From an uncultured Clostridium sp. (lineage in GTDB: Bacteria > Bacillota > Clostridia > Lachnospirales > Lachnospiraceae): a DNA stretch of 24,168 nt. Position 1 is the stretch's first letter. The number at the start of each line of letters is the position of its first letter. Below are positions 7,563 through 13,383 of the stretch, piece after piece. Both the position numbers and the translations under genes were made by a program. The stretch lies in NCBI GenBank assembly GCA_900551225.1, contig URUZ01000022.1, positions 1-24,168 on the forward strand, given 5' to 3'. Below the pieces are notes generated by a model, which was given only the letters and a program-made list of their open reading frames with translations, had not been told where the DNA came from and did not search any database.

Positions 7563-8746
7563 GTACAGGGATCAAATTCAGGGGATACAGAAGGCCGGAC
7601 GGCAGCGTGGGCAGCCGCAACCTGGTGGCTGTGATTCCAAGCGTTGTCTGTGCCAATGACGTGGCACAGGCCATAACCGCCCAGGTCCAGGGTACGGTGG
7701 GGCTGTACCACCATCAGGGCTGCTGCCAGCTGCCGCCTGATCTGGACCGGGTGACTGATACACTGATTGGCCTGGGCTGCAGCCCCAATGTGGGCGCCGC
7801 CCTGGTGGTGAGCCTGGGATGTGAGGGAACCGATCATGAACGCCTGGTGCAGGCTATTGCAATGACCGGCAAGCCGGTGGAGATCATCTATATCCAGAAG
7901 CTGGGGGGCGTCAGCCGGGCCATCGCCGCAGGCATCGACGCGGCGTCCCGGCTGGTGCGGAGCATCTGTTTCCAGCCGCGGGAGGAGTCGGATATCTCAG
8001 AGGTGGCGCTCTCCATCAAATGCGGAGCCTCGGACACCACCTCCGGCATGGCGTCCAACTGCGCCCTTGGCTATGTGGCCGACAAGCTGGTGGATCTGGG
8101 CGGTACGGTGATCTTCGGCGAGACTACGGAGTTCCTGGGGGCAGAACACATTCTACAGCGCCGGGCCGTTAATCCCCAGGTGGCGGAGCGCATCGGGCAG
8201 ATTGTGGCGCGCATGGAGAAGCGGGCCAGGTCCCTGGGCTGTGATATGAGAAAGGGCCAGCCCACCCCCGGGAATATAGAGGGGGGACTGTCGTCCATTG
8301 AGGAAAAGTCCCTGGGAGCAATTGTAAAATCCGGGACCAGACCCATACAGGGCGTCATGGAGTATACGGATACGGTGCGGGATGGCGGACAGGTCAGGAA
8401 AGGGCTGTGGATCAAGGACACTCCCGGCCGTGAGCCGGAGATCCTGACCGGTATGGCCTGCAGCGGCGCGCAGCTGATGATGTTCTCCACCGGCCGCGGC
8501 GCCCCACAAGGCTTCCCTATTATGCCTGTGGTGAAGGTCTGCGGAAATCCCATTACATATGAGCATATGATTAATGACATGGACATCAATGCAGGATTAA
8601 TCATCCAGGGCAGAAAGTCCATCGACCAGGTGGGCGAGGAGGTGTTTGACAAGCTGGTGGAGGTGTTGAACGGCGGGATGAGCAAGAATGAAAGCCTTCA
8701 TTATTATGGGTCCATTGATATTTATACGTTGGGGCCGGTGATATAG
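7559..8746 (+). CDS. UxaA-family large subunit (altronate/galactarate dehydratase or sulfo-lyase-like)
   Basis: This 395-residue protein carries the catalytic part of the UxaA/GarD/SuyB family, metal-dependent lyases acting on hydroxy-acids. Family blocks are visible in order: FRGYRRPDGSVGSRNLVAV at the N terminus, LYHHQGCCQ, VSLGCEG, KCGASDTTSGMASNCALG with FGETTEFLGAEH, GNIEGGLSSIEEKSLGAIVKSG, and FSTGRGAPQGFPIMPVVKV. It starts within the stop of the SAF subunit, so the pair should form one enzyme. A sugar-acid dehydratase role fits the neighbouring enolase-superfamily gene. The two-subunit layout is also that of SuyAB, which releases sulfite from sulfolactate, so the specific reaction is open. 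It is the last gene of the first operon. Confidence 0.9.
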   Translation: MSTGIKFRGYRRPDGSVGSRNLVAVIPSVVCANDVAQAITAQVQGTVGLYHHQGCCQLPPDLDRVTDTLIGLGCSPNVGAALVVSLGCEGTDHERLVQAIAMTGKPVEIIYIQKLGGVSRAIAAGIDAASRLVRSICFQPREESDISEVALSIKCGASDTTSGMASNCALGYVADKLVDLGGTVIFGETTEFLGAEHILQRRAVNPQVAERIGQIVARMEKRARSLGCDMRKGQPTPGNIEGGLSSIEEKSLGAIVKSGTRPIQGVMEYTDTVRDGGQVRKGLWIKDTPGREPEILTGMACSGAQLMMFSTGRGAPQGFPIMPVVKVCGNPITYEHMINDMDINAGLIIQGRKSIDQVGEEVFDKLVEVLNGGMSKNESLHYYGSIDIYTLGPVI

Positions 8747-8782
8747 GATACTATTCCGGTATTGCTATTCTTTGGGGCAGAA

Positions 8783-8809
8783 CAAAGGCATGAATTGCAG
8801 CTGCCTTTG
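8783..8809 (+). other. Small hairpin after the UxaA-type gene
   Basis: CAAAGGCA (8783-8790) pairs with TGCCTTTG (8802-8809) around an 11-base loop, 36 bases after the stop codon. It is followed by ATAAAG and not by a T run, so it is at best a weak terminator. It may instead protect the 3' end of the operon mRNA. Confidence 0.4.
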
Positions 8810-8888
8810 ATAAAGTATCAGGTGTAGAACGGCATAAGGGTCTAAGGTCAAATATTCTACGGCCAGGCAGCAGGTAGGGTATATTAGA

Positions 8889-8917
8889 TTGACAATTACT
8901 TTTGTTTGTAGTAAACT
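8889..8917 (+). promoter_or_regulatory. Predicted sigma-70-type promoter reading into the gene-poor region
   Basis: A perfect TTGACA (8889-8894) is separated by 17 bases from TAAACT (8912-8917, 4 of 6 matches to TATAAT). Transcription would begin near 8924 and run into the hairpin at 8954-8986. AATTACTTTT (8894-8903) can pair with AAAAGTAATT (8927-8936), so the promoter lies within a dyad that may be an operator. No + strand coding gene follows for about 800 bases, which suggests a short untranslated RNA. Confidence 0.5.
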
Positions 8918-8925
8918 TAGGATAC

Positions 8926-8952
8926 AAAAAGTAATTATGTACAACGATGCAC
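8926..8952. repeat. Left copy of an imperfect direct repeat (relic of the small-peptide gene 5' end)
   Basis: AAAAAGTAATTATGTA (8926-8941) plus CGATGCAC (8945-8952) recur at 9233-9248 and 9255-9262, with a 3-base gap here and a 6-base gap there. In the right copy this stretch is the start-codon region of a minus-strand small-peptide gene. The left copy keeps the flank and the codons for YIITF but loses the ribosome site and the continuation, so it looks like a decayed partial duplicate. Confidence 0.6.
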
Positions 8953-8953
8953 G

Positions 8954-8986
8954 AAATCCCACGGAACTTGTCCTTCCGTGGGATTT
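8954..8986 (+). terminator. Terminator-like perfect hairpin
   Basis: AAATCCCACGGAA (8954-8966) pairs perfectly over 13 bp with TTCCGTGGGATTT (8974-8986) around a 7-base loop, and CTATTT follows. The A-rich left and T-rich right arms make it potentially bidirectional. It may end readthrough from the UxaA operon and also the short transcript from the promoter at 8889-8917. Confidence 0.65.
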
Positions 8987-9007
8987 CTATTTAGGCTAGC
9001 TGTTTCA

Positions 9008-9020
9008 GCTCTTCCGATCT
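9008..9020 (+). other. 13-base match to the Illumina TruSeq adapter stem
   Basis: GCTCTTCCGATCT (9008-9020) is identical to the common end of Illumina TruSeq-style adapters; the reverse strand reads AGATCGGAAGAGC. The base before it does not continue either known adapter. It abuts the long hairpin at 9019-9185 and shares its outermost two bases. It is either an assembly or library artefact or a coincidence. Confidence 0.4.
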
Positions 9021-9185
9021 AGTAGTCCGTTCTCCAAGTCCTTGTGCATAGAGTGCCTGATATTCGCGTCAGGTGTGCGCCTGCGAAGCGACGGCGTAGC
9101 GGTCCCTACGGCTAGCTTTGCAGACGTGCACCTGGCGTGGATAGCGGGTGCTATATGCACAAGGACTTGGAGAACGGACTACTAG
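9019..9185 (+). ncRNA. 167-nt long imperfect hairpin, probable structured RNA or hairpin mobile element
   Basis: Bases 9019-9050 and 9154-9185 are perfect reverse complements over 32 bp. Pairing continues inward to about 9089/9115 with only four mismatches (positions 9051, 9060, 9080 and 9090 of the left arm). A terminal stem CGTAG/CTACG (9095-9099 with 9106-9110) has the loop CGGTCC. About nine inner pairs are G-U when the + strand is the RNA, for example 9054, 9055, 9058, 9064, 9066, 9069, 9076, 9077 and 9085. On the minus strand those would be A-C mismatches. This asymmetry argues that the + strand is the one that folds, as RNA or single-stranded DNA. I do not recognise it as a named family, and no transposase or reverse transcriptase is present. 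Confidence 0.6.
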
Positions 9186-9254
9186 CCATTTACAGATATA
9201 GTAGCATACAATACCTGCCATGATCGAAAGCAAAAAAGTAATTATGTATTCCAC
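9069..9254 (-). CDS. Small single-span membrane peptide (type I toxin-like), C-terminus disrupted
   Basis: Reading from GTG at 9254, the peptide begins VEYIITFLLSIMAGIVCYYI and continues CKWL, a single hydrophobic helix followed by Cys-Lys-Trp. Short proteins of this look are frequent in Lachnospiraceae. A ribosome site GGAAAGGGGG lies a few bases upstream and a promoter with a perfect TATAAT sits at 9297-9302. The frame runs to a stop at 9069-9071, giving 61 residues, but everything after KWL is encoded by the long hairpin (9019-9185), whose boundary falls exactly at that codon. The original tail was therefore probably replaced. The single helix, small size and opposing + strand RNA resemble type I toxin-antitoxin loci; toxicity is untested inference. 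The in-frame ATG at 9326 overlaps the promoter and is not favoured. Confidence 0.45.
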   Translation of the reverse strand: MEYIITFLLSIMAGIVCYYICKWLVVRSPSPCAYSTRYPRQVHVCKASRRDRYAVASQAHT

Positions 9255-9262
9255 CGATGCAC
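9233..9262. repeat. Right copy of the imperfect direct repeat, at the small-peptide start region
   Basis: AAAAAGTAATTATGTA (9233-9248) and CGATGCAC (9255-9262) match the copy at 8926-8952. This copy spans the start codon (9252-9254) and first codons of the minus-strand small membrane peptide. Confidence 0.6.
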
Positions 9263-9296
9263 CCCCTTTCCGCCGGAAAGAGTCAACAGCATCTCT

Positions 9297-9325
9297 ATTA
9301 TATCCCCTCTCTATCAGCACGTCCA
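9297..9325 (-). promoter_or_regulatory. Promoter for the minus-strand small membrane peptide
   Basis: On the minus strand, TGGACG (9320-9325) and a perfect TATAAT (9297-9302) are separated by exactly 17 bases. Transcription would begin near 9290, about 36 bases before the GTG start, leaving room for the purine-rich ribosome site. Confidence 0.6.
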
Positions 9326-9429
9326 CAATAAATCTTAAAAGTCACCATAAGCAGAAGTCGCCTTTACAGTAACTCTTCATGAATCATTCCCATACTAATT
9401 CGGCAAAGAATACAATTTATCTATCCTGG

Positions 9430-9442
9430 GAGTGCCGCACTC
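9430..9442. promoter_or_regulatory. Short inverted repeat, possible operator
   Basis: GAGTGC (9430-9435) and GCACTC (9437-9442) form a dyad around one central base, in the AT-rich leader of the hdr operon. It is a possible regulator site; no regulator can be named. Confidence 0.3.
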
Positions 9443-9542
9443 AAAATTTGTTCGGAAAAAAGAAAAACGAATCTGCGGAGGTGGGACAGTGAAAACAGGT
9501 TATAAAACAGCAAAAACAGGTTTTTTAGCAGAGATCCTGTAG

Positions 9543-9552
9543 TGGTATACCA
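9543..9552. promoter_or_regulatory. GntR/FadR-type operator, perfect palindrome
   Basis: TGGTATACCA is a perfect 10-base palindrome of the type bound by FadR-subfamily GntR regulators such as ExuR and UxuR. It lies 158 bases before hdrB. Two near copies follow at 9630-9639 and 9660-9669. No GntR gene is in the window. Confidence 0.6.
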
Positions 9553-9629
9553 AAAAGCGGCGAATAACCTAAAATTTTTACAAAAAACCCTACCATTTTG
9601 CATGATATCATGGTATTATTAGAGAAAAG

Positions 9630-9639
9630 TGGGATACCA
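9630..9639. promoter_or_regulatory. Second GntR-type half-palindrome
   Basis: TGGGATACCA differs by one base from the palindrome at 9543-9552. It lies between the presumed promoter area and the hdrB ribosome site, 87 bases after the first operator. Confidence 0.45.
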
Positions 9640-9659
9640 ACACGGGAAAAATTAGTGAG

Positions 9660-9669
9660 TGGTATACAA
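9660..9669. promoter_or_regulatory. Third GntR-type site
   Basis: TGGTATACAA differs by one base from the perfect palindrome and sits 30 bases after the second site, directly before AGAAGGAGGT. The spacing of 87 and 30 bases would allow looping or cooperative binding. Confidence 0.45.
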
Positions 9670-9670
9670 A

Positions 9671-9712
9671 AGAAGGAGGTAAGCCCAATATAAGGTTGGG
9701 TATGACGGTATG
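9671..9712 (+). promoter_or_regulatory. hdrB translation start region with a looped-out ribosome site
   Basis: The strong ribosome site AGAAGGAGGT (9671-9680) lies about 29 bases before the hdrB ATG at 9710, which is too far for normal use. CCCAA (9684-9688) and TTGGG (9696-9700) can form a small hairpin between them that shortens the effective distance to about 12 bases. An out-of-frame ATG at 9702 begins a 13-codon reading frame that ends inside hdrB. Confidence 0.4.
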
Positions 9713-10552
9713 GTTTATAGTTATTATCCGGGTTGTACTTTGAAAACCAAAGCAAAAGAATTGGACGTTTACGCAAGAAGGTCGGCTGAGGCCCTCGGCT
9801 TTACCCTGGAAGAGATCGAGGACTGGCAGTGCTGCGGCGCAGTATATCCTCTGGCTTCCGATGAGATCGCCACTAAGCTGTCCTCAGTCCGGGCGCTGGC
9901 TGCAGCCGGGGAAAAGGGCCAGGACCTGGTTACGCTGTGCTCTGCCTGCCATCATGTGATCAAGCGGGTAAATGATGATATGGCAAATGTGCCTGATATT
10001 CGTCAGAAAGTTAACAATTATCTTGAACTTGACAATGCCTACAGCGGCGAAACCCATGTATATCACTTTCTGGAGATCCTCAGGGATAAGATCGGGTTTG
10101 ACAAGCTGAAGGAGATGGTGGTGAATCCCCTGACCGGCAGGAAGATCGGAGCCTATTACGGCTGTATGCTTCTGCGGCCCAGCAGTATCCTCCAGTTTGA
10201 TGATCCTGAGAACCCCAGTATTATGGAAGATTTCATCCGGGCGCTGGGAGCGGAGCCGGTGGTATATCCCTACCGCAATGAGTGCTGCGGCGGATACATT
10301 TCCCTGAAGGAAAAGGAGCTGTCCGGGAGTATGGTGGACCAGATCATGGAATCCGCGGAGTATAAGGGAGCCGAAGAACTGGTGACGGCATGTCCCTTGT
10401 GCTTATACAATCTCCGCAGAACGGATGTGAGGGGGACTCTCAACCTAAACCAGGGAGGGAATTCTCATACCCCGATTGTTAAATATTTCACAGAGATTTT
10501 AGCGGAAGCCTTAGGCGTTAAGGAAGTCGAAGGAGGTGTCCAGGTTGATTAA
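9710..10552 (+). CDS. hdrB: Heterodisulfide reductase-like subunit HdrB (two CCG domains)
   Basis: HdrB carries the two non-cubane iron-sulfur clusters at which disulfides are reduced in methanogens; bacterial homologues pass electrons to other partners. Both CCG domains are intact here: C9, C41-C42, C77 and C80 in the first, and C152, C192-C193, C228 and C231 in the second. At 280 residues it is of normal length, and the N terminus YSYYPGCTLKTK is typical. ATG 9710 is the only reasonable start after the in-frame stop at 9680. It is the first gene of a long + strand operon and overlaps hdrC by 8 bases. No CoM/CoB chemistry is expected in a clostridium, so the physiological acceptor is probably a protein partner encoded downstream. 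Confidence 0.93.
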   Translation: MVYSYYPGCTLKTKAKELDVYARRSAEALGFTLEEIEDWQCCGAVYPLASDEIATKLSSVRALAAAGEKGQDLVTLCSACHHVIKRVNDDMANVPDIRQKVNNYLELDNAYSGETHVYHFLEILRDKIGFDKLKEMVVNPLTGRKIGAYYGCMLLRPSSILQFDDPENPSIMEDFIRALGAEPVVYPYRNECCGGYISLKEKELSGSMVDQIMESAEYKGAEELVTACPLCLYNLRRTDVRGTLNLNQGGNSHTPIVKYFTEILAEALGVKEVEGGVQVD

Positions 10553-10937
10553 ATCAGGAAAAGAACAAGCCCGGCTGCTGAAGGAGATCAGCGGTGTTGA
10601 CACCAGCAAATGTATGAAGTGCGGCAGATGTTCCGCCTCATGTCCCTCCTACGAGGCCATGGATATAAAGCCCCACCAGTTCGTGTCCTACGTGCAGAAC
10701 GGGGATGTGGAGCCGCTTCTGAAGTCCGCCTCCATCTGGAAATGCCTGTCCTGCTTCGCCTGTGTGGAGCGCTGCCCCAGGGATGTGAAGCCCGCCAAGC
10801 TGATAGAGGCGGTGCGTCTCATGGTGATCCGTGAACAAGGCGCCAATTATCTGTCCCCGGATGAGATTCCGGAGCTTTTAGATCCAGAACTGCCGCAGCA
10901 GCTCTTAGCCAGCGCGTTCCGGAAATACAGTAAGTAA
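10545..10937 (+). CDS. hdrC: Heterodisulfide reductase-like subunit HdrC
   Basis: HdrC is the small ferredoxin-like subunit that wires HdrA to HdrB. Two complete [4Fe-4S] motifs are visible: CMKCGRCSASCP (C23, C26, C29, C33) and CLSCFACVERCP (C67, C70, C73, C77). I place the start at TTG 10545 because AAGGAGGT (10530-10537) lies 7 bases upstream. GTG 10536 is in frame but lies within the Shine-Dalgarno. The resulting 130 residues fit the bacterial HdrC size. The start overlaps the hdrB stop, and the stop is followed after 23 bases by hdrA. The protein has no membrane segment, so it is the soluble HdrC type and not the HdrE-linked one. Confidence 0.92.
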   Translation: MIKSGKEQARLLKEISGVDTSKCMKCGRCSASCPSYEAMDIKPHQFVSYVQNGDVEPLLKSASIWKCLSCFACVERCPRDVKPAKLIEAVRLMVIREQGANYLSPDEIPELLDPELPQQLLASAFRKYSK

Positions 10938-10960
10938 GAGAAAGGTCGGAGGTGAATTCA

Positions 10961-12946
10961 TTGCAAAGAATAGGAGTTTTTGTCTGTCACTGCGGCACCA
11001 ACATCGCGGGAACCGTGGATGTGGAAAAAGTGGTGGAGATGGTTAAATCAGAGCCAGGCGTGGTTCATGCAGAGGAATACCAGTATATGTGCTCCGAGGC
11101 CGGCCAGCTGAAAATCAAGGCTGCAATCCAGGAGATGGGCCTGACAGGAGTGGTCGTCTGTTCCTGCTCACCCAGAATGCATGAGGCGACATTCCGCAAG
11201 GCCGCCGAGAAGGCGGGCCTGAACCCATATATGGTGGAAATCGCCAATATCCGCGAGCACTGCTCCTGGATACACAAGAACCGGGAGGAAGCCACTGAGA
11301 AGGCCGTAATCCTGGCCCGCGCGGCTGTTGCCAAGGTGAACTTAAACACCCCCCTTAAGCCGGGCGAGAGCCGCGTGGTGAAGCGCGCGCTGGTGATCGG
11401 CGGAGGAATCGCCGGAATCCAGACCGCTCTGGATATCGCAGAAGCAGGCTACGAGGTGGATATTGTGGAGAAGACCCCCAGCATCGGAGGCAGGATGTCC
11501 CAGCTGGATAAGACCTTCCCAACCCTGGACTGCTCAGCCTGTATCCTGACACCCAAGATGGTGGAAGCGGCCGCCCATGAGAAGATCAACATTTATACAT
11601 ACAGTGAGGTGGAGAAGATCTCCGGCTTCGTGGGCGATTTCTCTGTGGATATCCGTAAGAAAGCCAGAAGCGTGGATATGAGCAAATGCACGGGTTGCGG
11701 CGTCTGTTCCGAGAAATGCCCGTCCAAGAAAACGCCCAGCGAGTTCAACAGGGGGCTGTCCAACAGAAGCGCCATCTACACGCCCTTCGCCCAGGCCGTT
11801 CCCAACGTGCCGGTGATTGACCGTGAACACTGCATCAAATTCAAAACCGGCAAATGCGGCGTCTGCCAGAAGGTCTGCGCGGCCGGGGCCATTGACTATG
11901 AACAGCAGGATGAGATCATCACCAGAGAGTATGGCGCCATCGTGGCGGCCACTGGTTTTGACACCATCAATTTAGATAAATTCGACGAGTATTCCTACAA
12001 CCAAAGCCCGGATGTAATCACCTCCCTGGAGTTTGAGCGCCTGACCAATGCGGCCGGCCCCACAGGCGGCCATCTGGAGCGGATATCCAACCATGAACAT
12101 CCCAAATCAGTGACCTTTATCCAGTGCGTAGGGTCCAGGGACTTAACCTGCAAGGGCAAGACCTACTGTTCCAAGATCTGCTGTATGTACACGGCCAAGC
12201 ACGCCATGCTGATCCGCGATAAATACCCGGATGTGGAAGTCAACGTATTCTACATCGATGTCCGCACCCCGGGCAAGAACTTCGACGAGTTCTACCGCAG
12301 GGCAGTGGAGGAATACGGTGTCAACTATATTAAGGGCCAGGTGGGCAAGGTGGCGGAGGCAGACGGCCATCTGAGAGTCCAGGCCGTGGATCTGATCGAC
12401 AACAAGCGAATCATGCTGGAGACAGACCTGGTGGTGCTGGCCACAGCCATTGAACCGGACCCGTCCGTGAGAAAGCTGGCCACCATGCTGACCGCCAGCA
12501 TAGACACCAACAACTTCCTGACCGAGGCCCATCCCAAGCTGCGTCCCGTGGAAAGCCCCACGGCCGGCGTGTATTTATCCGGCGTGTGCCAGGGGCCCAA
12601 GGACATCCCCGAGACAGTATCCCAGGCGGGTGCAGCGGCAGCCAAGGTGATCGGCCTGCTGGCCAAGGACAAGCTGGTGACCAACCCGTGCACAGCCAAG
12701 TCCGACGAGCGCTACTGCAACGGCTGCTCGGCCTGTGAAAATGTCTGCCCCTACGGAGCCATTTCCTATGAGAACAGGGAAGTATTTGACCACGGTATCC
12801 GCGAGACCAGAAGAGTGGCTGTTGTCAACAGCGCGCTGTGCCAGGGCTGCGGAGCCTGTACCGTCACCTGCCCGTCCGGCGCCATGGATCTGCAGGGATT
12901 TTCCAACAGACAAATAATCGCGGAGGTGGACGCAATATGCAAATAG
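10961..12946 (+). CDS. hdrA: Heterodisulfide reductase-like subunit HdrA (flavin, electron-bifurcating type)
   Basis: HdrA holds the FAD proposed to split electron pairs between a high-potential acceptor and ferredoxin. The protein shows the N-terminal HdrA domain (VFVCHCGTNIAG), the FAD Rossmann motif GGGIAG near residue 147, the family stretch TLDCSACILTPKM, and an inserted ferredoxin domain with C243, C246, C249 and C253 plus C291, C299, C302 and C306. Two C-terminal [4Fe-4S] motifs follow (CNGCSACENVCP near 585 and CQGCGACTVTCP near 626). The length of about 661 residues is normal. TTG 10961 is chosen because GGAGGTGA ends 5 bases upstream; GTG 10952 overlaps it. It overlaps flxD by 10 bases. 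Bifurcation is known for the family but cannot be proven from sequence. Confidence 0.93.
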   Translation: MQRIGVFVCHCGTNIAGTVDVEKVVEMVKSEPGVVHAEEYQYMCSEAGQLKIKAAIQEMGLTGVVVCSCSPRMHEATFRKAAEKAGLNPYMVEIANIREHCSWIHKNREEATEKAVILARAAVAKVNLNTPLKPGESRVVKRALVIGGGIAGIQTALDIAEAGYEVDIVEKTPSIGGRMSQLDKTFPTLDCSACILTPKMVEAAAHEKINIYTYSEVEKISGFVGDFSVDIRKKARSVDMSKCTGCGVCSEKCPSKKTPSEFNRGLSNRSAIYTPFAQAVPNVPVIDREHCIKFKTGKCGVCQKVCAAGAIDYEQQDEIITREYGAIVAATGFDTINLDKFDEYSYNQSPDVITSLEFERLTNAAGPTGGHLERISNHEHPKSVTFIQCVGSRDLTCKGKTYCSKICCMYTAKHAMLIRDKYPDVEVNVFYIDVRTPGKNFDEFYRRAVEEYGVNYIKGQVGKVAEADGHLRVQAVDLIDNKRIMLETDLVVLATAIEPDPSVRKLATMLTASIDTNNFLTEAHPKLRPVESPTAGVYLSGVCQGPKDIPETVSQAGAAAAKVIGLLAKDKLVTNPCTAKSDERYCNGCSACENVCPYGAISYENREVFDHGIRETRRVAVVNSALCQGCGACTVTCPSGAMDLQGFSNRQIIAEVDAICK

Positions 12947-13383
12947 AATATGAGAATACGGAATTCAAGCCTCTGATCGTGGCCTTCTGCTGCAACTGGT
13001 GCAGCTACGCGGGCGCGGACCTGGCAGGCACCAGCCGCCTGTCCTACCCGGCGCAGGTGAAGATTATCAAGGTCCCCTGTTCCTGCCGCGTGAATCCGCT
13101 GTTTATCCTGCGGGCCTTCCAGAGGGGGGCCGACGGAGTCATCATCTGCGGCTGCCACCCGGGAGACTGCCACTACAGCACAGGCAACTATTACGCCAGA
13201 AGAAGGATGACCCTGCTGTTCTCCCTGCTGGACTACATTGGCGTTGAGAAGGGAAGGACCAGAGTGGAGTGGGTTTCCGCCGCCGAGGGTGTGAAGTTCT
13301 CCACCACCATGAACGAGTTCATAACCAAGATCCACAGCCTGGGCAAAAATGTGAGATTGGAGGATTTACGATGCAGGAAATGA
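12937..13383 (+). CDS. flxD: MvhD/FlxD-type [2Fe-2S] electron-transfer subunit
   Basis: MvhD-family proteins dock on HdrA and deliver electrons to its flavin. In hydrogenase systems the donor is Mvh; in Flx systems it is FlxABC. This 148-residue protein has the expected cysteines: C18, C19 and C22 in FCCNWCSYAGAD, C48 and C50 in VPCSCRV, and C71, C73 and C78 in ICGCHPGDCHY. The start ATG 12937 has GGAGGTGG 7 bases upstream and lies inside the hdrA 3' end. It overlaps the following gene by 13 bases. No hydrogenase large or small subunit occurs in the window, so the Flx assignment (NAD(P)H as donor) is preferred over Mvh. Confidence 0.9.
   Translation: MQIEYENTEFKPLIVAFCCNWCSYAGADLAGTSRLSYPAQVKIIKVPCSCRVNPLFILRAFQRGADGVIICGCHPGDCHYSTGNYYARRRMTLLFSLLDYIGVEKGRTRVEWVSAAEGVKFSTTMNEFITKIHSLGKNVRLEDLRCRK

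Noticed and set aside
9019..9185. Long hairpin as a group II intron end, integron attC site or retron msd
   Set aside because: GTGCG-like bases occur but no domain V, reverse transcriptase or integrase is present, and the perfect 32-bp outer stem does not fit attC architecture.
9255..9326. Upstream ATG (9326) for the minus-strand small peptide
   Set aside because: It would place the start before the predicted -10 element, within the promoter. The GTG at 9254 has the ribosome site.
12937..13383. Assigning the MvhD-type gene to an Mvh hydrogenase
   Set aside because: No [NiFe] large or small subunit genes occur in the operon; an FAD/NAD(P) flavoprotein takes their place.
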